A DNA stretch of 64,000 nt from Microbacterium sp. MYb45 (GTDB taxonomy: Bacteria; Actinomycetota; Actinomycetes; Actinomycetales; Microbacteriaceae). Both the position numbers and the translations under genes were made by a program. The stretch is from NCBI RefSeq assembly GCF_002979655.1, contig NZ_PCPG01000001.1, forward strand, positions 1,054,001 through 1,118,000. The letters run 5' to 3'. Below are positions 1 to 9,695 of this stretch, one piece after another. Under the pieces are notes generated by a model. It ran no database searches and was not told the DNA's origin. It saw only the letters and a list, made by a program, of their open reading frames with translations. Position 1 is the stretch's first letter. Each line of letters starts with the position of its first letter.

Positions 1-455
1 GCGGCGCTGCCACCGCGCAGCACCACGGCGTTGCCCGATCGCAACGCGAGCGCGGCGATGTCGACGGTCACGTTGGGCCGGGCTTCGTAGATCGCACCGA
101 CCACACCGAAGGGGACCCGCACCTGCTCGAGCGCCACGCCGTTGGGCATGCGGTGACCGCCGACCACGCGCCCGACGGGGTCCGGGAGAGCGGCGACCTC
201 GCGGACGGCGGCAGCCAGAGCCGCGACCCGCTTCTCGTCGAGTCGCAGCCGATCGATCAGGGACTCACCGATGCCGTCCTGCTGACCGCGCGAGATGTCA
301 CGACCGTTCGCCTCGATGATGCGCGGCGCGTCCGCCAGAAGCGCGAGAGCGATCGCTTCGAGCACACGAACCTTGTCAGCGCTGGTCAGGGCCGCGGTGG
401 CGCGGGAGGCCTCTTTGGTGCGCTCCAGGCGCGCCTGCGGGGTCTGGTCGGTCAT
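1..455 (-). CDS. proA: Glutamate-5-semialdehyde dehydrogenase (gamma-glutamyl phosphate reductase), C-terminus cut off by window edge
   Basis: Second enzyme of proline biosynthesis: NADPH-dependent reduction of gamma-glutamyl phosphate to glutamate semialdehyde in the cytosol. About 151 residues are visible, from ATG at 455. They begin MTDQTPQARLER and include the family-typical stretches RRxPxGVxxVIYExRPNVTxD-like (here VRVPFGVVGAIYEARPNVTVD spread over positions about 62-125) and SGNAVVLRGGSA at the window edge. The catalytic cysteine lies beyond the window. It follows proB by only 9 bases, so the two proline genes are probably co-transcribed, downstream of obgE. The family match is strong; the missing part cannot be judged. 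Confidence 0.93.
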   Translation of the reverse strand, partial: MTDQTPQARLERTKEASRATAALTSADKVRVLEAIALALLADAPRIIEANGRDISRGQQDGIGESLIDRLRLDEKRVAALAAAVREVAALPDPVGRVVGGHRMPNGVALEQVRVPFGVVGAIYEARPNVTVDIAALALRSGNAVVLRGGSA

Positions 456-464
456 CCGTCCAGT

Positions 465-2770
<2,306 letters not shown>

Positions 2771-2795
2771 TTATGACGGTGTGCAGATACACGGA

Positions 2796-2819
2796 CGGGG
2801 CGAGCCGAAGCCCGCCCCG
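2796..2819 (-). terminator. Small hairpin between rpmA and obgE
   Basis: A 7-bp GC-only stem (cggggcg at 2796-2802 with cgccccg at 2813-2819) lies between the rpmA stop and the obgE start. No T-run follows on the minus strand, so it is more likely an attenuating or 3'-stabilising hairpin than a full terminator. It could set the higher expression of the ribosomal proteins relative to Obg. Confidence 0.35.
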
Positions 2820-2846
2820 AACCGGATGACTAGTGTCGTGCTGAGA

Positions 2847-3104
2847 TCACTCAGCTGCAGCGACGATGTTGACGACCTTGCGGCCGCCCTTCGCTCCGAA
2901 CTGGACCGCACCGGCGGCCAGAGCGAACAGCGTGTCGTCGCCACCACGGCCGACGTTGACGCCGGGGTGGAAGTGCGTGCCGCGCTGGCGGACGATGATC
3001 TCGCCGGCGAGGACCTGCTGACCGCCGAAGCGCTTCACGCCGAGGCGCTGAGCGTTGGAGTCACGACCGTTACGGGTGGAGCTTGCGCCCTTTTTATGTG
3101 CCAT
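2847..3104 (-). CDS. rpmA: 50S ribosomal protein L27
   Basis: Large-subunit ribosomal protein located near the peptidyl-transferase centre. The 85-residue length is typical. The N-terminus [17 protein letters not shown] is the classical start of L27; no N-terminal cleavage extension of the Firmicutes type is present. The family core [23 protein letters not shown] follows. It lies 18 bases behind rplU and ahead of obgE. Confidence 0.98.
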   Translation of the reverse strand: MAHKKGASSTRNGRDSNAQRLGVKRFGGQQVLAGEIIVRQRGTHFHPGVNVGRGGDDTLFALAAGAVQFGAKGGRKVVNIVAAAE

Positions 3105-3122
3105 GTCCTAGTCCCCTCTGGC

Positions 3123-3431
3123 TTACTTGATGCCGGTGATCTTGACGCGCGTGAGCTCCTGACGGTGGCCCTGGCGCTTCTTGTAACCGGTCTTGTTCTT
3201 GTACTTCTGGATGATGATCTTCGGGCCGCGGAGGTTGCCGATGACCTCAGCCGTGACCTTGACCTTCGCCAGCGAGTCAGCGTCGGTGGTCACCGTGGCG
3301 CCGTCGACGAGCAGCACTGCGGCCAGCTCGATCTTCTCGCCCTGGGCAGCCTTGACACGGTCGAGCTGAACGATCGTGCCGACCTCGACCTTCTCCTGCC
3401 GCCCACCGGCGCGCACTACTGCGTAAACCAC
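3123..3431 (-). CDS. rplU: 50S ribosomal protein L21
   Basis: Large-subunit ribosomal protein that binds 23S rRNA. I place the start at GTG 3431, giving 102 residues ([15 protein letters not shown]...), the family's usual length. The open frame continues upstream to 3569 but that part is arginine-rich, resembles no L21, and lies in the presumed leader. The C-terminal [14 protein letters not shown] is typical. It is the first gene of the rplU-rpmA-obgE-proB-proA run. Confidence 0.96.
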   Translation of the reverse strand: MVYAVVRAGGRQEKVEVGTIVQLDRVKAAQGEKIELAAVLLVDGATVTTDADSLAKVKVTAEVIGNLRGPKIIIQKYKNKTGYKKRQGHRQELTRVKITGIK

Positions 3432-3450
3432 TTCATACCTGTTTCGTTGG

Positions 3451-3465
3451 GGAGCTCGCGGCTCC
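3451..3465 (-). promoter_or_regulatory. Hairpin in the rplU 5' leader
   Basis: The leader between the predicted promoter and the rplU GTG is about 140 nt long. It carries a GGAGC-cgcga-GCTCC hairpin about 20 nt upstream of the start codon. Ribosomal-protein leaders often mediate autoregulation, but I do not recognise a described leader family here. Confidence 0.3.
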
Positions 3466-3575
3466 GAGATCTCACGGGAAGACTGTTGCTTGCATGCACC
3501 GTGGAACGGCGGGCGCGAACGCAAGACTCTCCGCTTCGACCGACGAGGACGACGCGGCATACGCACCAAGGGACT

Positions 3576-3604
3576 ACTTTACCGGATGCGGGTCGGTGTC
3601 GCAA
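3576..3604 (-). promoter_or_regulatory. Predicted promoter of rplU-rpmA-obgE-proBA
   Basis: On the minus strand TTGCGA (3604-3599) is separated by exactly 17 bases from TAAAGT (3581-3576). This is a good match to the housekeeping sigma consensus, in an otherwise unoccupied divergent region. It would give a 5' leader of about 138 nt before the rplU GTG. This was read by eye; no transcript data. Confidence 0.5.
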
Positions 3605-3678
3605 AGCGGGGCCGCTCCCGCTCCCCCGCGTGTCGCTCCCCCGGCCGCCAACGCCGGGAGCGGTCGTAGGCTGACGAG

Positions 3679-3945
3679 GTGACCGTACTCGTCGACGACC
3701 CCCTCTGGCCCGCCCACGGACGCCTGTGGGCGCACCTGGTCAGCGACGAGAGCCTCGACGAACTGCACACCTTCGCGAAGGCGAACGACGTGCCGGCGCG
3801 CGCCTTCGACCTCGACCATTACGACGTGCCGGAGGAGATGATCCCCCGGCTCGTCATCGCCGGCGCCCGCCCGGTCAAGGGCAAGGAGCTGGTGCGACGC
3901 CTGATCGCCTCAGGACTCCGAGTCCGCGGCCGCGACCGGCGCTGA
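3679..3945 (+). CDS. DUF4031 domain-containing small protein
   Basis: An 88-residue protein starting with GTG at 3679 (MTVLVDDPLWPAHGRLWAHLVSD...). The pattern VDDP.WP..GRLWAHLVSD near the N-terminus and the conserved FDLDHYDVP segment match the actinobacterial DUF4031 family, whose function is unknown. No signal peptide or membrane segment is visible. Its last 36 bases overlap the 3' end of rne on the other strand, so the two genes converge with overlapping coding ends. It is divergent from rplU. Confidence 0.8.
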   Translation: MTVLVDDPLWPAHGRLWAHLVSDESLDELHTFAKANDVPARAFDLDHYDVPEEMIPRLVIAGARPVKGKELVRRLIASGLRVRGRDRR

Positions 3946-6543
3946 CGGCTCGTTGTTCACCGACACCGGGGTGCCGGTGAGTGCAGCAGTGCTCACCCGA
4001 CGGCGACCTCGGCCCTGACCCGGAGCCTTCGGCTCCGGAAGGGCGTCGAGAACCGAGTCGAGCAGCTGCTCCGCCGGCGACTTCGGTGCCGAACGATCGC
4101 CACCGCGCTTCTTGCGGGCCTTCTTGGGCCGTTCGGCCGCCGTCGGCGCCTCGGACGCTGCCGGGGTGGTCTCCGCCTCTGCAGCGCCTTCCGCGGCCGG
4201 AACGATGGTGGAGGCCGCGATCTGAGCCAGCGCCGACTTGGCACCCTCGGTGATGCTGTGGGTCACGCTCGGAGCCGCAGGCGCGTTCTGACTCTGGCCG
4301 TTACCGCCGTTGTTTCCGTTGCCGCCGCGCTGACGACGACCGCTCTGGCCGTTGCCGTTGCTGCTGCCGCCGTTGTTGCTGGAGCGGTGCTTCACGACCG
4401 GATCGTGATGCACGATGACACCGCGGCCGGCGCAGACCTCGCAGGCCTCGCTGAAGGTCTCGAGGAGTCCGAGGCCGAGCTTCTTGCGGGTCATCTGCAC
4501 GAGCCCGAGCGAGGTGACCTCGGCGACCTGGTGCTTCGTCCGGTCGCGGCTCAGGCATTCGATCAGACGGCGGAGCACGAGGTCACGGTTGGACTCGAGC
4601 ACCATGTCGATGAAGTCGACGACGATGATGCCGCCGATGTCGCGCAGTCGCAGCTGGCGGACGATCTCCTCCGCGGCCTCGAGGTTGTTCTTGGTGACCG
4701 TCTCCTCGAGGTTTCCGCCGGAGCCGACGAACTTTCCGGTGTTGACGTCGACGACGGTCATCGCCTCGGTACGGTCGATCACGAGCGAACCGCCCGACGG
4801 GAGCCAGACCTTGCGGTCGAGGGCCTTCTCGATCTGCTCCGTGATGCGGAACGCGTCGAACGGGTCGGCCTCCTCCTCGTATGCCTCGACACGCTCGAGC
4901 AGGTCGGGCGCGACGCTCTCCAGGTAGGCGCGGATGGTCTGCTGCGCGTCCTCACCCTGGATCAGCATCTTGGTGAAGTCCTCGTTGAAGACGTCGCGGA
5001 CGATCTTCACGAGCAGGTCGGGCTCTGCATGCAGGAGGGCAGGTGCCTGCTGGTTCTCGACCTGCTTCTGGACGTGCTCCCACTGCGCGGTGAGGCGCTG
5101 CACATCGCGCGTGAGCTGGTCCTCGGTCGCGCCCTCGGCCGCAGTGCGCACGATCACGCCGGACGACTCGGGGAGGACCTCCTTGAGGATCCGCTTGAGT
5201 CGCGCACGCTCGTTGTCGGGAAGCTTGCGGCTGATGCCGTTCATCGAGCCGCCGGGCACGTAGACCAGGTAGCGGCCGGGAAGGGAGATCTGGCTGGTGA
5301 GGCGGGCGCCCTTGTGTCCGACCGGGTCCTTGGTGACCTGCACGAGCACGCGATCGCCGGGCTTGAGCGCGAGCTCGATGCGCCGCGGCTGGTTGCCGGT
5401 CTCCACGCCGTCCCAGTCGACCTCGCCGGAGTACAGCACGGCGTTGCGGCCACGGCCGATGTCGACGAACGCGGCCTCCATGCTCGGCAGCACGTTCTGG
5501 ACGCGGCCGAGGTACACGTTGCCGATCAGCGAGGCGTCCTGGTTGCGGGCGACGTAGTGCTCGACGAGGACGCCGTCCTCGAGGACGCCGATCTGGGTGC
5601 GACCGTTCTTCGAGCGCACGACCATCTTGCGGTCGACGGACTCGCGACGCGCGAGGAACTCGGCCTCGGTGACGACCGGACGGCGGCGACCCGCGTCGCG
5701 TCCGTCGCGGCGACGCTGCTTCTTCGCCTCGAGCCGGGTGGAACCCTTGATGGCCTTCGGCTCGGTGATGTACTCCACGACGCGCTGACGCTGACGCGGC
5801 TCTTCACGCTGGTCGTCCCCGTCGGATCCGCCACGGCGACGGCCACGACCGCGGCCACGACCCGACGACTCGTCCTGCGACTGCTCGCGCTCGGCGATGC
5901 GGTCGAAGATGCGCTCTCCGCGGTCGGGCCGTGCGGGCAGCGGGGTGATCTCGGGCGCGTAGAAGTGCAGTTGCGTGGAGACCTGCGACACGAAGACCTC
6001 GGGCAGCAGACCGAGCGACACGGCGGTCACCACGGCCGGGGCCTCGGGAGCAGCCGGAGCCTTCTCGGCGACAGGCGCCTCGACGGTGGAATCCTCGGCA
6101 GCGGTCTCAGTGACGGCCGCTCCTTCGGCCGGAGCGTCGGGGACAGCGCTCTCCTCGACGATCGCCTCGACGTCGGCATCCGAGCGAACCACGGCATCGC
6201 CGCTCTCCGCCGCAGCGTCTGCCTCGACCTCGGATCCCGAAGCGTCAGCAGCCTCGGCAGCGATCACCGCGGCCGCCTCGTCGTCGGCAGCGGCATCCGC
6301 GGCGGCACCCGCCGCAGCGTCGTCCGCAGCGGCGGCTGCGTCTTCGGCGGCCGCGTAACCGGCGGCGACATCATCGGCGGCAGCGTCGGCCGCGACCTCT
6401 GCGGCATCCGATGCGGCGTCGTCCTCGTTCGCCGGCCCTTTCGGGTCGTCGGCGTCGGGAGCAGTGGGCTCCGTCAGCGGCTCCGCGGCGTCAGCCCGGA
6501 AGTCGAGGGTAGGTACGTTGTTGTCATTGTTCTCATCGGCCAT
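3910..6543 (-). CDS. rne: Ribonuclease E/G family endoribonuclease
   Basis: Single-strand-specific endoribonuclease for rRNA maturation and mRNA decay. I choose ATG 6543 (MADENNDNN, 877 residues) over an in-frame ATG 16 codons upstream because a GGGAG sits about 10 bases before 6543. Order of parts: acidic Ala/Asp-rich low-complexity N-terminus (about 1-180), basic linker, S1 RNA-binding region (MEAAFVDIGRGRNAVLY), RNase core with VDVNTGKFVG (about 595-605) and the DFIDM catalytic aspartates, a CxxC zinc-link (CEVCAGRG, about 700), then an Asn/Gly/Gln-rich basic tail. This plan with both N- and C-terminal extensions is typical of actinobacterial RNase E/G. Confidence 0.95.
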   Translation of the reverse strand: MADENNDNNVPTLDFRADAAEPLTEPTAPDADDPKGPANEDDAASDAAEVAADAAADDVAAGYAAAEDAAAAADDAAAGAAADAAADDEAAAVIAAEAADASGSEVEADAAAESGDAVVRSDADVEAIVEESAVPDAPAEGAAVTETAAEDSTVEAPVAEKAPAAPEAPAVVTAVSLGLLPEVFVSQVSTQLHFYAPEITPLPARPDRGERIFDRIAEREQSQDESSGRGRGRGRRRGGSDGDDQREEPRQRQRVVEYITEPKAIKGSTRLEAKKQRRRDGRDAGRRRPVVTEAEFLARRESVDRKMVVRSKNGRTQIGVLEDGVLVEHYVARNQDASLIGNVYLGRVQNVLPSMEAAFVDIGRGRNAVLYSGEVDWDGVETGNQPRRIELALKPGDRVLVQVTKDPVGHKGARLTSQISLPGRYLVYVPGGSMNGISRKLPDNERARLKRILKEVLPESSGVIVRTAAEGATEDQLTRDVQRLTAQWEHVQKQVENQQAPALLHAEPDLLVKIVRDVFNEDFTKMLIQGEDAQQTIRAYLESVAPDLLERVEAYEEEADPFDAFRITEQIEKALDRKVWLPSGGSLVIDRTEAMTVVDVNTGKFVGSGGNLEETVTKNNLEAAEEIVRQLRLRDIGGIIVVDFIDMVLESNRDLVLRRLIECLSRDRTKHQVAEVTSLGLVQMTRKKLGLGLLETFSEACEVCAGRGVIVHHDPVVKHRSSNNGGSSNGNGQSGRRQRGGNGNNGGNGQSQNAPAAPSVTHSITEGAKSALAQIAASTIVPAAEGAAEAETTPAASEAPTAAERPKKARKKRGGDRSAPKSPAEQLLDSVLDALPEPKAPGQGRGRRRVSTAALTGTPVSVNNEPSAPVAAADSES

Positions 6544-6825
6544 CTCTGGCTTACTCCCTGCACGGGGCACTGGTGCTCCGTGAAATCTCATGCGGTACCC
6601 GCGGGTTCCGCGAACTCACTCGGTGTGCGACCGGCTCATGGCTCTGATCACGTGGGGCATGGGGCCCCGAAGTCTGCGTCGGCACGTGTCGCGGCAAGGC
6701 CGTTCATCGTGTCACAGGCCATTATCGCACCAAGTGGGTCCGTTCACGGCATCCCATCGAGACCAGCGCGTTTTGTCCGGCCTGTTCTCGCCACATCCAT
6801 AGCCATCGCAGGGATAATCCTCAGT
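6544..6825. other. Divergent intergenic region between rne and the VKOR gene
   Basis: 282 bases without a convincing gene. Near the right end a GATAAT sits 7 bases before the VKOR start. A second GATAAT reads on the minus strand at 6726-6721, about 180 bases ahead of rne, and is a candidate -10 for rne. No clear -35 matches were found and no hairpin stood out. Confidence 0.4.
6813..6818 (+). promoter_or_regulatory. Candidate -10 box (GATAAT) for a leaderless VKOR transcript
   Basis: GATAAT ends 7 bases before the ATG at 6826, so transcription would begin at or next to the start codon. No Shine-Dalgarno sequence fits in that gap. Leaderless mRNAs are common in Actinobacteria. No good -35 is visible. 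Confidence 0.35.
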
Positions 6826-7443
6826 ATGAGCGAGCAGCGCACCCGCCCCGTCGTCTACGCCGTCTGGCTGATCATCGCGAGCGTGATCGGGTGGTTCGCC
6901 GCCTTCCAGCTCCTCACCGAGAAGCTCGCCAAGCTCGAGAATCCCGACGCGGTGTCCAACTGCTACGTGAGCGTGATGATCCAGTGCGACGTCAACCTCA
7001 ACTCGTGGCAGGGCGAGGTCTTCGGCTTCGCGAACCCGATCATCGGCCTCACACTGTGGATGGCGCCGCTGGTCGTCGGCGTGGCGCTGCTCGCCGGCGC
7101 GCGCTTCCCCCGTTGGTTCTGGCTGGCTTTCGGTGCCGGGATCACGTTCGCGTTCGGCTTCGTCGTCTGGCTCATCAGCCAGAGCCTGTACGCGCCGAAC
7201 CTCGGTGTGTTGTGCCCGTGGTGCATGGCCACGTGGGCGGTCACCATCCCGACCTTCTTCGCGACCATGGTGCATCTCACCCGCAACGGCACGTTCACGA
7301 GCAGCGAGCGGGCGCAGGAGCGCGCGAACCGGCTGATGCCCTGGGTGCCACTCGCGACGATCCTCGCCTACGCGTTGATCATCCTGCTCGTCCAGCTGCG
7401 CGGCCTCGACCTCCTCGGCGAGGTCATCGGCATGATCTTCTGA
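6826..7443 (+). CDS. Vitamin K epoxide reductase (VKOR) family membrane protein
   Basis: Integral membrane quinone-linked thiol oxidoreductase; in Actinobacteria VKOR homologues usually take the place of DsbB in re-oxidising a periplasmic DsbA-like protein. The 205-residue protein has five plausible membrane helices. It also has a first cysteine pair (C46 and C54, CYVSVMIQC), a conserved serine in the NSWQGEVFG loop, and the active-site CPWC motif near residue 130. The start is ATG 6826; the frame is open far upstream but only as a shadow of rne. No DsbA-like thioredoxin fold gene lies next to it, so its partner must be encoded elsewhere. Confidence 0.9.
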   Translation: MSEQRTRPVVYAVWLIIASVIGWFAAFQLLTEKLAKLENPDAVSNCYVSVMIQCDVNLNSWQGEVFGFANPIIGLTLWMAPLVVGVALLAGARFPRWFWLAFGAGITFAFGFVVWLISQSLYAPNLGVLCPWCMATWAVTIPTFFATMVHLTRNGTFTSSERAQERANRLMPWVPLATILAYALIILLVQLRGLDLLGEVIGMIF

Positions 7444-7462
7444 TCTACCGCACGCAAAGACG

Positions 7463-7496
7463 AACCCGCCGCCGATCCTCGGATCGACGGCGGGTT
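7463..7496. terminator. Bidirectional terminator between the VKOR gene and ndk
   Basis: Long GC-rich inverted repeat (aacccgccg...cgatcc-tc-ggatcg...cggcgggtt) followed by TTTTCTCT on the plus strand and preceded by A residues that become U on the minus strand. It lies between the convergent stops at 7443 and 7515 and should end both transcripts. Confidence 0.85.
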
Positions 7497-7514
7497 TTCT
7501 CTCTGTCTCGGATC

Positions 7515-7931
7515 TCAGTCGAACCAGATGCCGAGCTCACGTGCGGCCGACTCGGGGCTGTCCGAGCCGTGCACCAGGTTCTGCTGCACCTTGAGGCCCC
7601 AGTCGCGGCCGAAGTCACCCCGGATCGTGCCGGGCGCGGCCGTGGTCGGGTCGGTCGTGCCGGCGAGCGAGCGGAAGCCCTCGATCACACGGTTGCCCGC
7701 GAGACGGATGGCGACCGACGGTCCCGAGAGCATGAACTCGAGCAGCGGCTCGTAGAACGGCTTTCCCTCGTGCTCGGCGTAGTGCTCGGCGAGCAGATCG
7801 CGGTCGGGCTCGACGAGGCGGATGTCGACGAGGGCGTACCCCTTCGCCTCGATGCGGGCGAGGATCGTCCCGGTGAGGCCGCGGGCGACACCATCGGGCT
7901 TGACGAGGACGAGGGTTTCTTCGGTGGCCAT
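7515..7931 (-). CDS. ndk: Nucleoside diphosphate kinase
   Basis: Transfers the gamma-phosphate from ATP to other NDPs through a phospho-histidine. The 138-residue length (ATG 7931, MATEETLVLVKPDGV) is standard; an upstream in-frame ATG at 8012 would add 27 residues that overlap the DUF4233 gene and is rejected. The active-site region NLVHGSDSPESAARE contains the catalytic histidine, and the substrate loop GTIRGDFG is intact. It is the last gene of ileS-folC-DUF4233-ndk and starts 1 base after the upstream stop codon. Confidence 0.97.
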   Translation of the reverse strand: MATEETLVLVKPDGVARGLTGTILARIEAKGYALVDIRLVEPDRDLLAEHYAEHEGKPFYEPLLEFMLSGPSVAIRLAGNRVIEGFRSLAGTTDPTTAAPGTIRGDFGRDWGLKVQQNLVHGSDSPESAARELGIWFD

Positions 7932-7932
7932 G

Positions 7933-8355
7933 TCATTCACTCTCTGTCTGAGTCTCGGTCGTGGGCTCGGCGGGGCGTCGTGCGTCCAATCGGGCCCCTC
8001 CGATGGTCGCATACGCCCACATGCCGCCGAAAATCAGGACGACGAGCAGGATGGCCGGAACGAAGAACGCCGACAGTGCGACGATGGCCTGGACGACCCA
8101 CCCGGCCGTGAGGGCCCAGGGCTTCGTGATCATTCCGGCGATCGCGATGCAGGCGATCGCGAGGACTGCACCGCCGACGATCCCCCACCACTGCTCGATG
8201 CCGGCAGGAAGCTGACGCAGGCCGAAGATCGTGAGTCCGACGAGGAACACCACGATCGCCTCGAACCCGAGCACGATGGGCGCGAGCTTCTGCACGAGTG
8301 TCCTCGGCGGGCGAGGCGCGCGTGCGGGAGCGGCATCCGCGTTCACGCGCGCCAC
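7933..8355 (-). CDS. DUF4233 domain-containing membrane protein
   Basis: 140 residues with four predicted membrane segments (about 28-46, 58-75, 83-100, 104-120) and a charged Thr/Glu-rich C-terminal tail. The position between folC and ndk is the conserved actinobacterial location for the DUF4233 family, whose function is unknown. Its start overlaps the folC 3' end by 13 bases, indicating coupling. It may help folate or nucleotide metabolism given the neighbours, but this is context only. Confidence 0.85.
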   Translation of the reverse strand: MARVNADAAPARAPRPPRTLVQKLAPIVLGFEAIVVFLVGLTIFGLRQLPAGIEQWWGIVGGAVLAIACIAIAGMITKPWALTAGWVVQAIVALSAFFVPAILLVVLIFGGMWAYATIGGARLDARRPAEPTTETQTESE

Positions 8356-9695
8356 CCCGACTTCCAGTCCTCTTCCTCGGCAAGGGCGATCGCCTCACCG
8401 GCGAGCACGACCGAGCCGGCGATCACGACGGCGCGGCGATCGGATGCGGCCGCCCACTCGCGCGCCGCGTCGGCAGCGTCGGAGAGGGAGTGATGCACGG
8501 TCGCCCGCTGACCCGCCTGCTCGACGAGGTCGGCGATCGCGTCGGCGTCGCTCGCGCGATCCGAGTCCGGCGCCGTGGCGAAAACGTGCGCGACGGCGGG
8601 AGCGAGTCGGCCGACGATGCCTGCGGCGTCCTTGTCGTCGAGCACACCGAGCACGAGGCCCCACTCGTCGAAGTCGAAGCTGTCGTCCAGCGCCTGGGCG
8701 AGGGCCGTGGCTCCATGGGGATTGTGCGCGGCGTCGACGATCACGGTGGGCGCGATCCCGAGCAGCTGGAGCCGTCCGGGAGACGTCGTGCCCTGGAGTC
8801 CATCGGAGATGATGTCGCCCGCGATCGCCTGGGTCGCCCCGCCGATGAGCGACTCGACGGCGGCGACGGCGAGTGCGGCGTTGTGGCCCTGGTGGGCTCC
8901 GTACAGCGGCAGGTACTCCTCGGCGTACTCCCCCGCGAGTCCGCGGATCGTGAGCAGCTGGCCGCCGACGGCGAGCTTCTGCTCCGTGATGCCGAACTCC
9001 TCGCCCTCGAAGGCGATGGTCGCGTTGCGCTCCGCCGCCACGCGACGCAGCACCTCGGCGGCCTCGGGAGGCTGCTGGGCGGAGACGACCGCCGCGCCCT
9101 CCTTGATGATGCCCGCCTTGACCTCCGCGATCTCGGCGATCGTGTCGCCGAGCCGATCCGCATGGTCGATGTCGATCGGTGCGAACACCGCGACGTCGCC
9201 TTCGGCCGTGTTCGTGGAGTCCCACTCCCCGCCCATGCCGACCTCGAGCACCAGCACATCCACCGGCGCATCCGCCACGGCGACGAACGCCAGGACCGTC
9301 AGTAGTTCGAAGAAGGTCAGCGGCGCATCCCCCGCGGCCTCGAACTCGGCATCGACGATGTCGACGAAGGGCTCGATCTCATCCCACGCGTCAGCGATCG
9401 CCTCGTCGGCGATCGGCTCGCCGTCGATCATGATGCGCTCCGTGAAACGCTCCAGGTGCGGGCTGGTGAACAGCCCCGTGCGCAGATCGTGGGCACGCAG
9501 GAGGCTCTCGATCATGCGCGCCGTCGAGGTCTTGCCGTTCGTGCCCGTGATGTGGATCACGCGGTAGGTGCGCTGCGGGTCGTCCAGGAAGGCGAGGATG
9601 CGCGCGGTGCGCTCCTTGCGCGGCTGCACCCAGCGCTCCCCCGCACGGCTCAGCAGCGCCTCGTAGACGGCGTCCGCTCGTTCCCTCTCCCTCAT
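8343..9695 (-). CDS. folC: Folylpolyglutamate synthase / dihydrofolate synthase
   Basis: Adds glutamate to dihydropteroate and to folates, using ATP. The 450 residues match the family. The P-loop GTNGKTS is at 51-57, the omega loop has [14 protein letters not shown] near 75-88, the Mur-ligase centre [12 protein letters not shown] is near 150, and the C-terminal ligase domain has [13 protein letters not shown] 9695 overlaps the ileS stop by 4 bases, so translation is coupled to ileS and FolC falls under the ileS T-box control in cis. Confidence 0.96.
   Translation of the reverse strand: MRERERADAVYEALLSRAGERWVQPRKERTARILAFLDDPQRTYRVIHITGTNGKTSTARMIESLLRAHDLRTGLFTSPHLERFTERIMIDGEPIADEAIADAWDEIEPFVDIVDAEFEAAGDAPLTFFELLTVLAFVAVADAPVDVLVLEVGMGGEWDSTNTAEGDVAVFAPIDIDHADRLGDTIAEIAEVKAGIIKEGAAVVSAQQPPEAAEVLRRVAAERNATIAFEGEEFGITEQKLAVGGQLLTIRGLAGEYAEEYLPLYGAHQGHNAALAVAAVESLIGGATQAIAGDIISDGLQGTTSPGRLQLLGIAPTVIVDAAHNPHGATALAQALDDSFDFDEWGLVLGVLDDKDAAGIVGRLAPAVAHVFATAPDSDRASDADAIADLVEQAGQRATVHHSLSDAADAAREWAAASDRRAVVIAGSVVLAGEAIALAEEEDWKSGWRA

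Noticed and set aside
3432..3569. N-terminal extension of L21
   Set aside because: Arginine-rich, not found in L21, and it covers the leader between the predicted promoter and the GTG start.
4258..6825. Long upstream extension of the VKOR open frame
   Set aside because: The first 850 codons are antisense to rne. The VKOR fold begins at ATG 6826.
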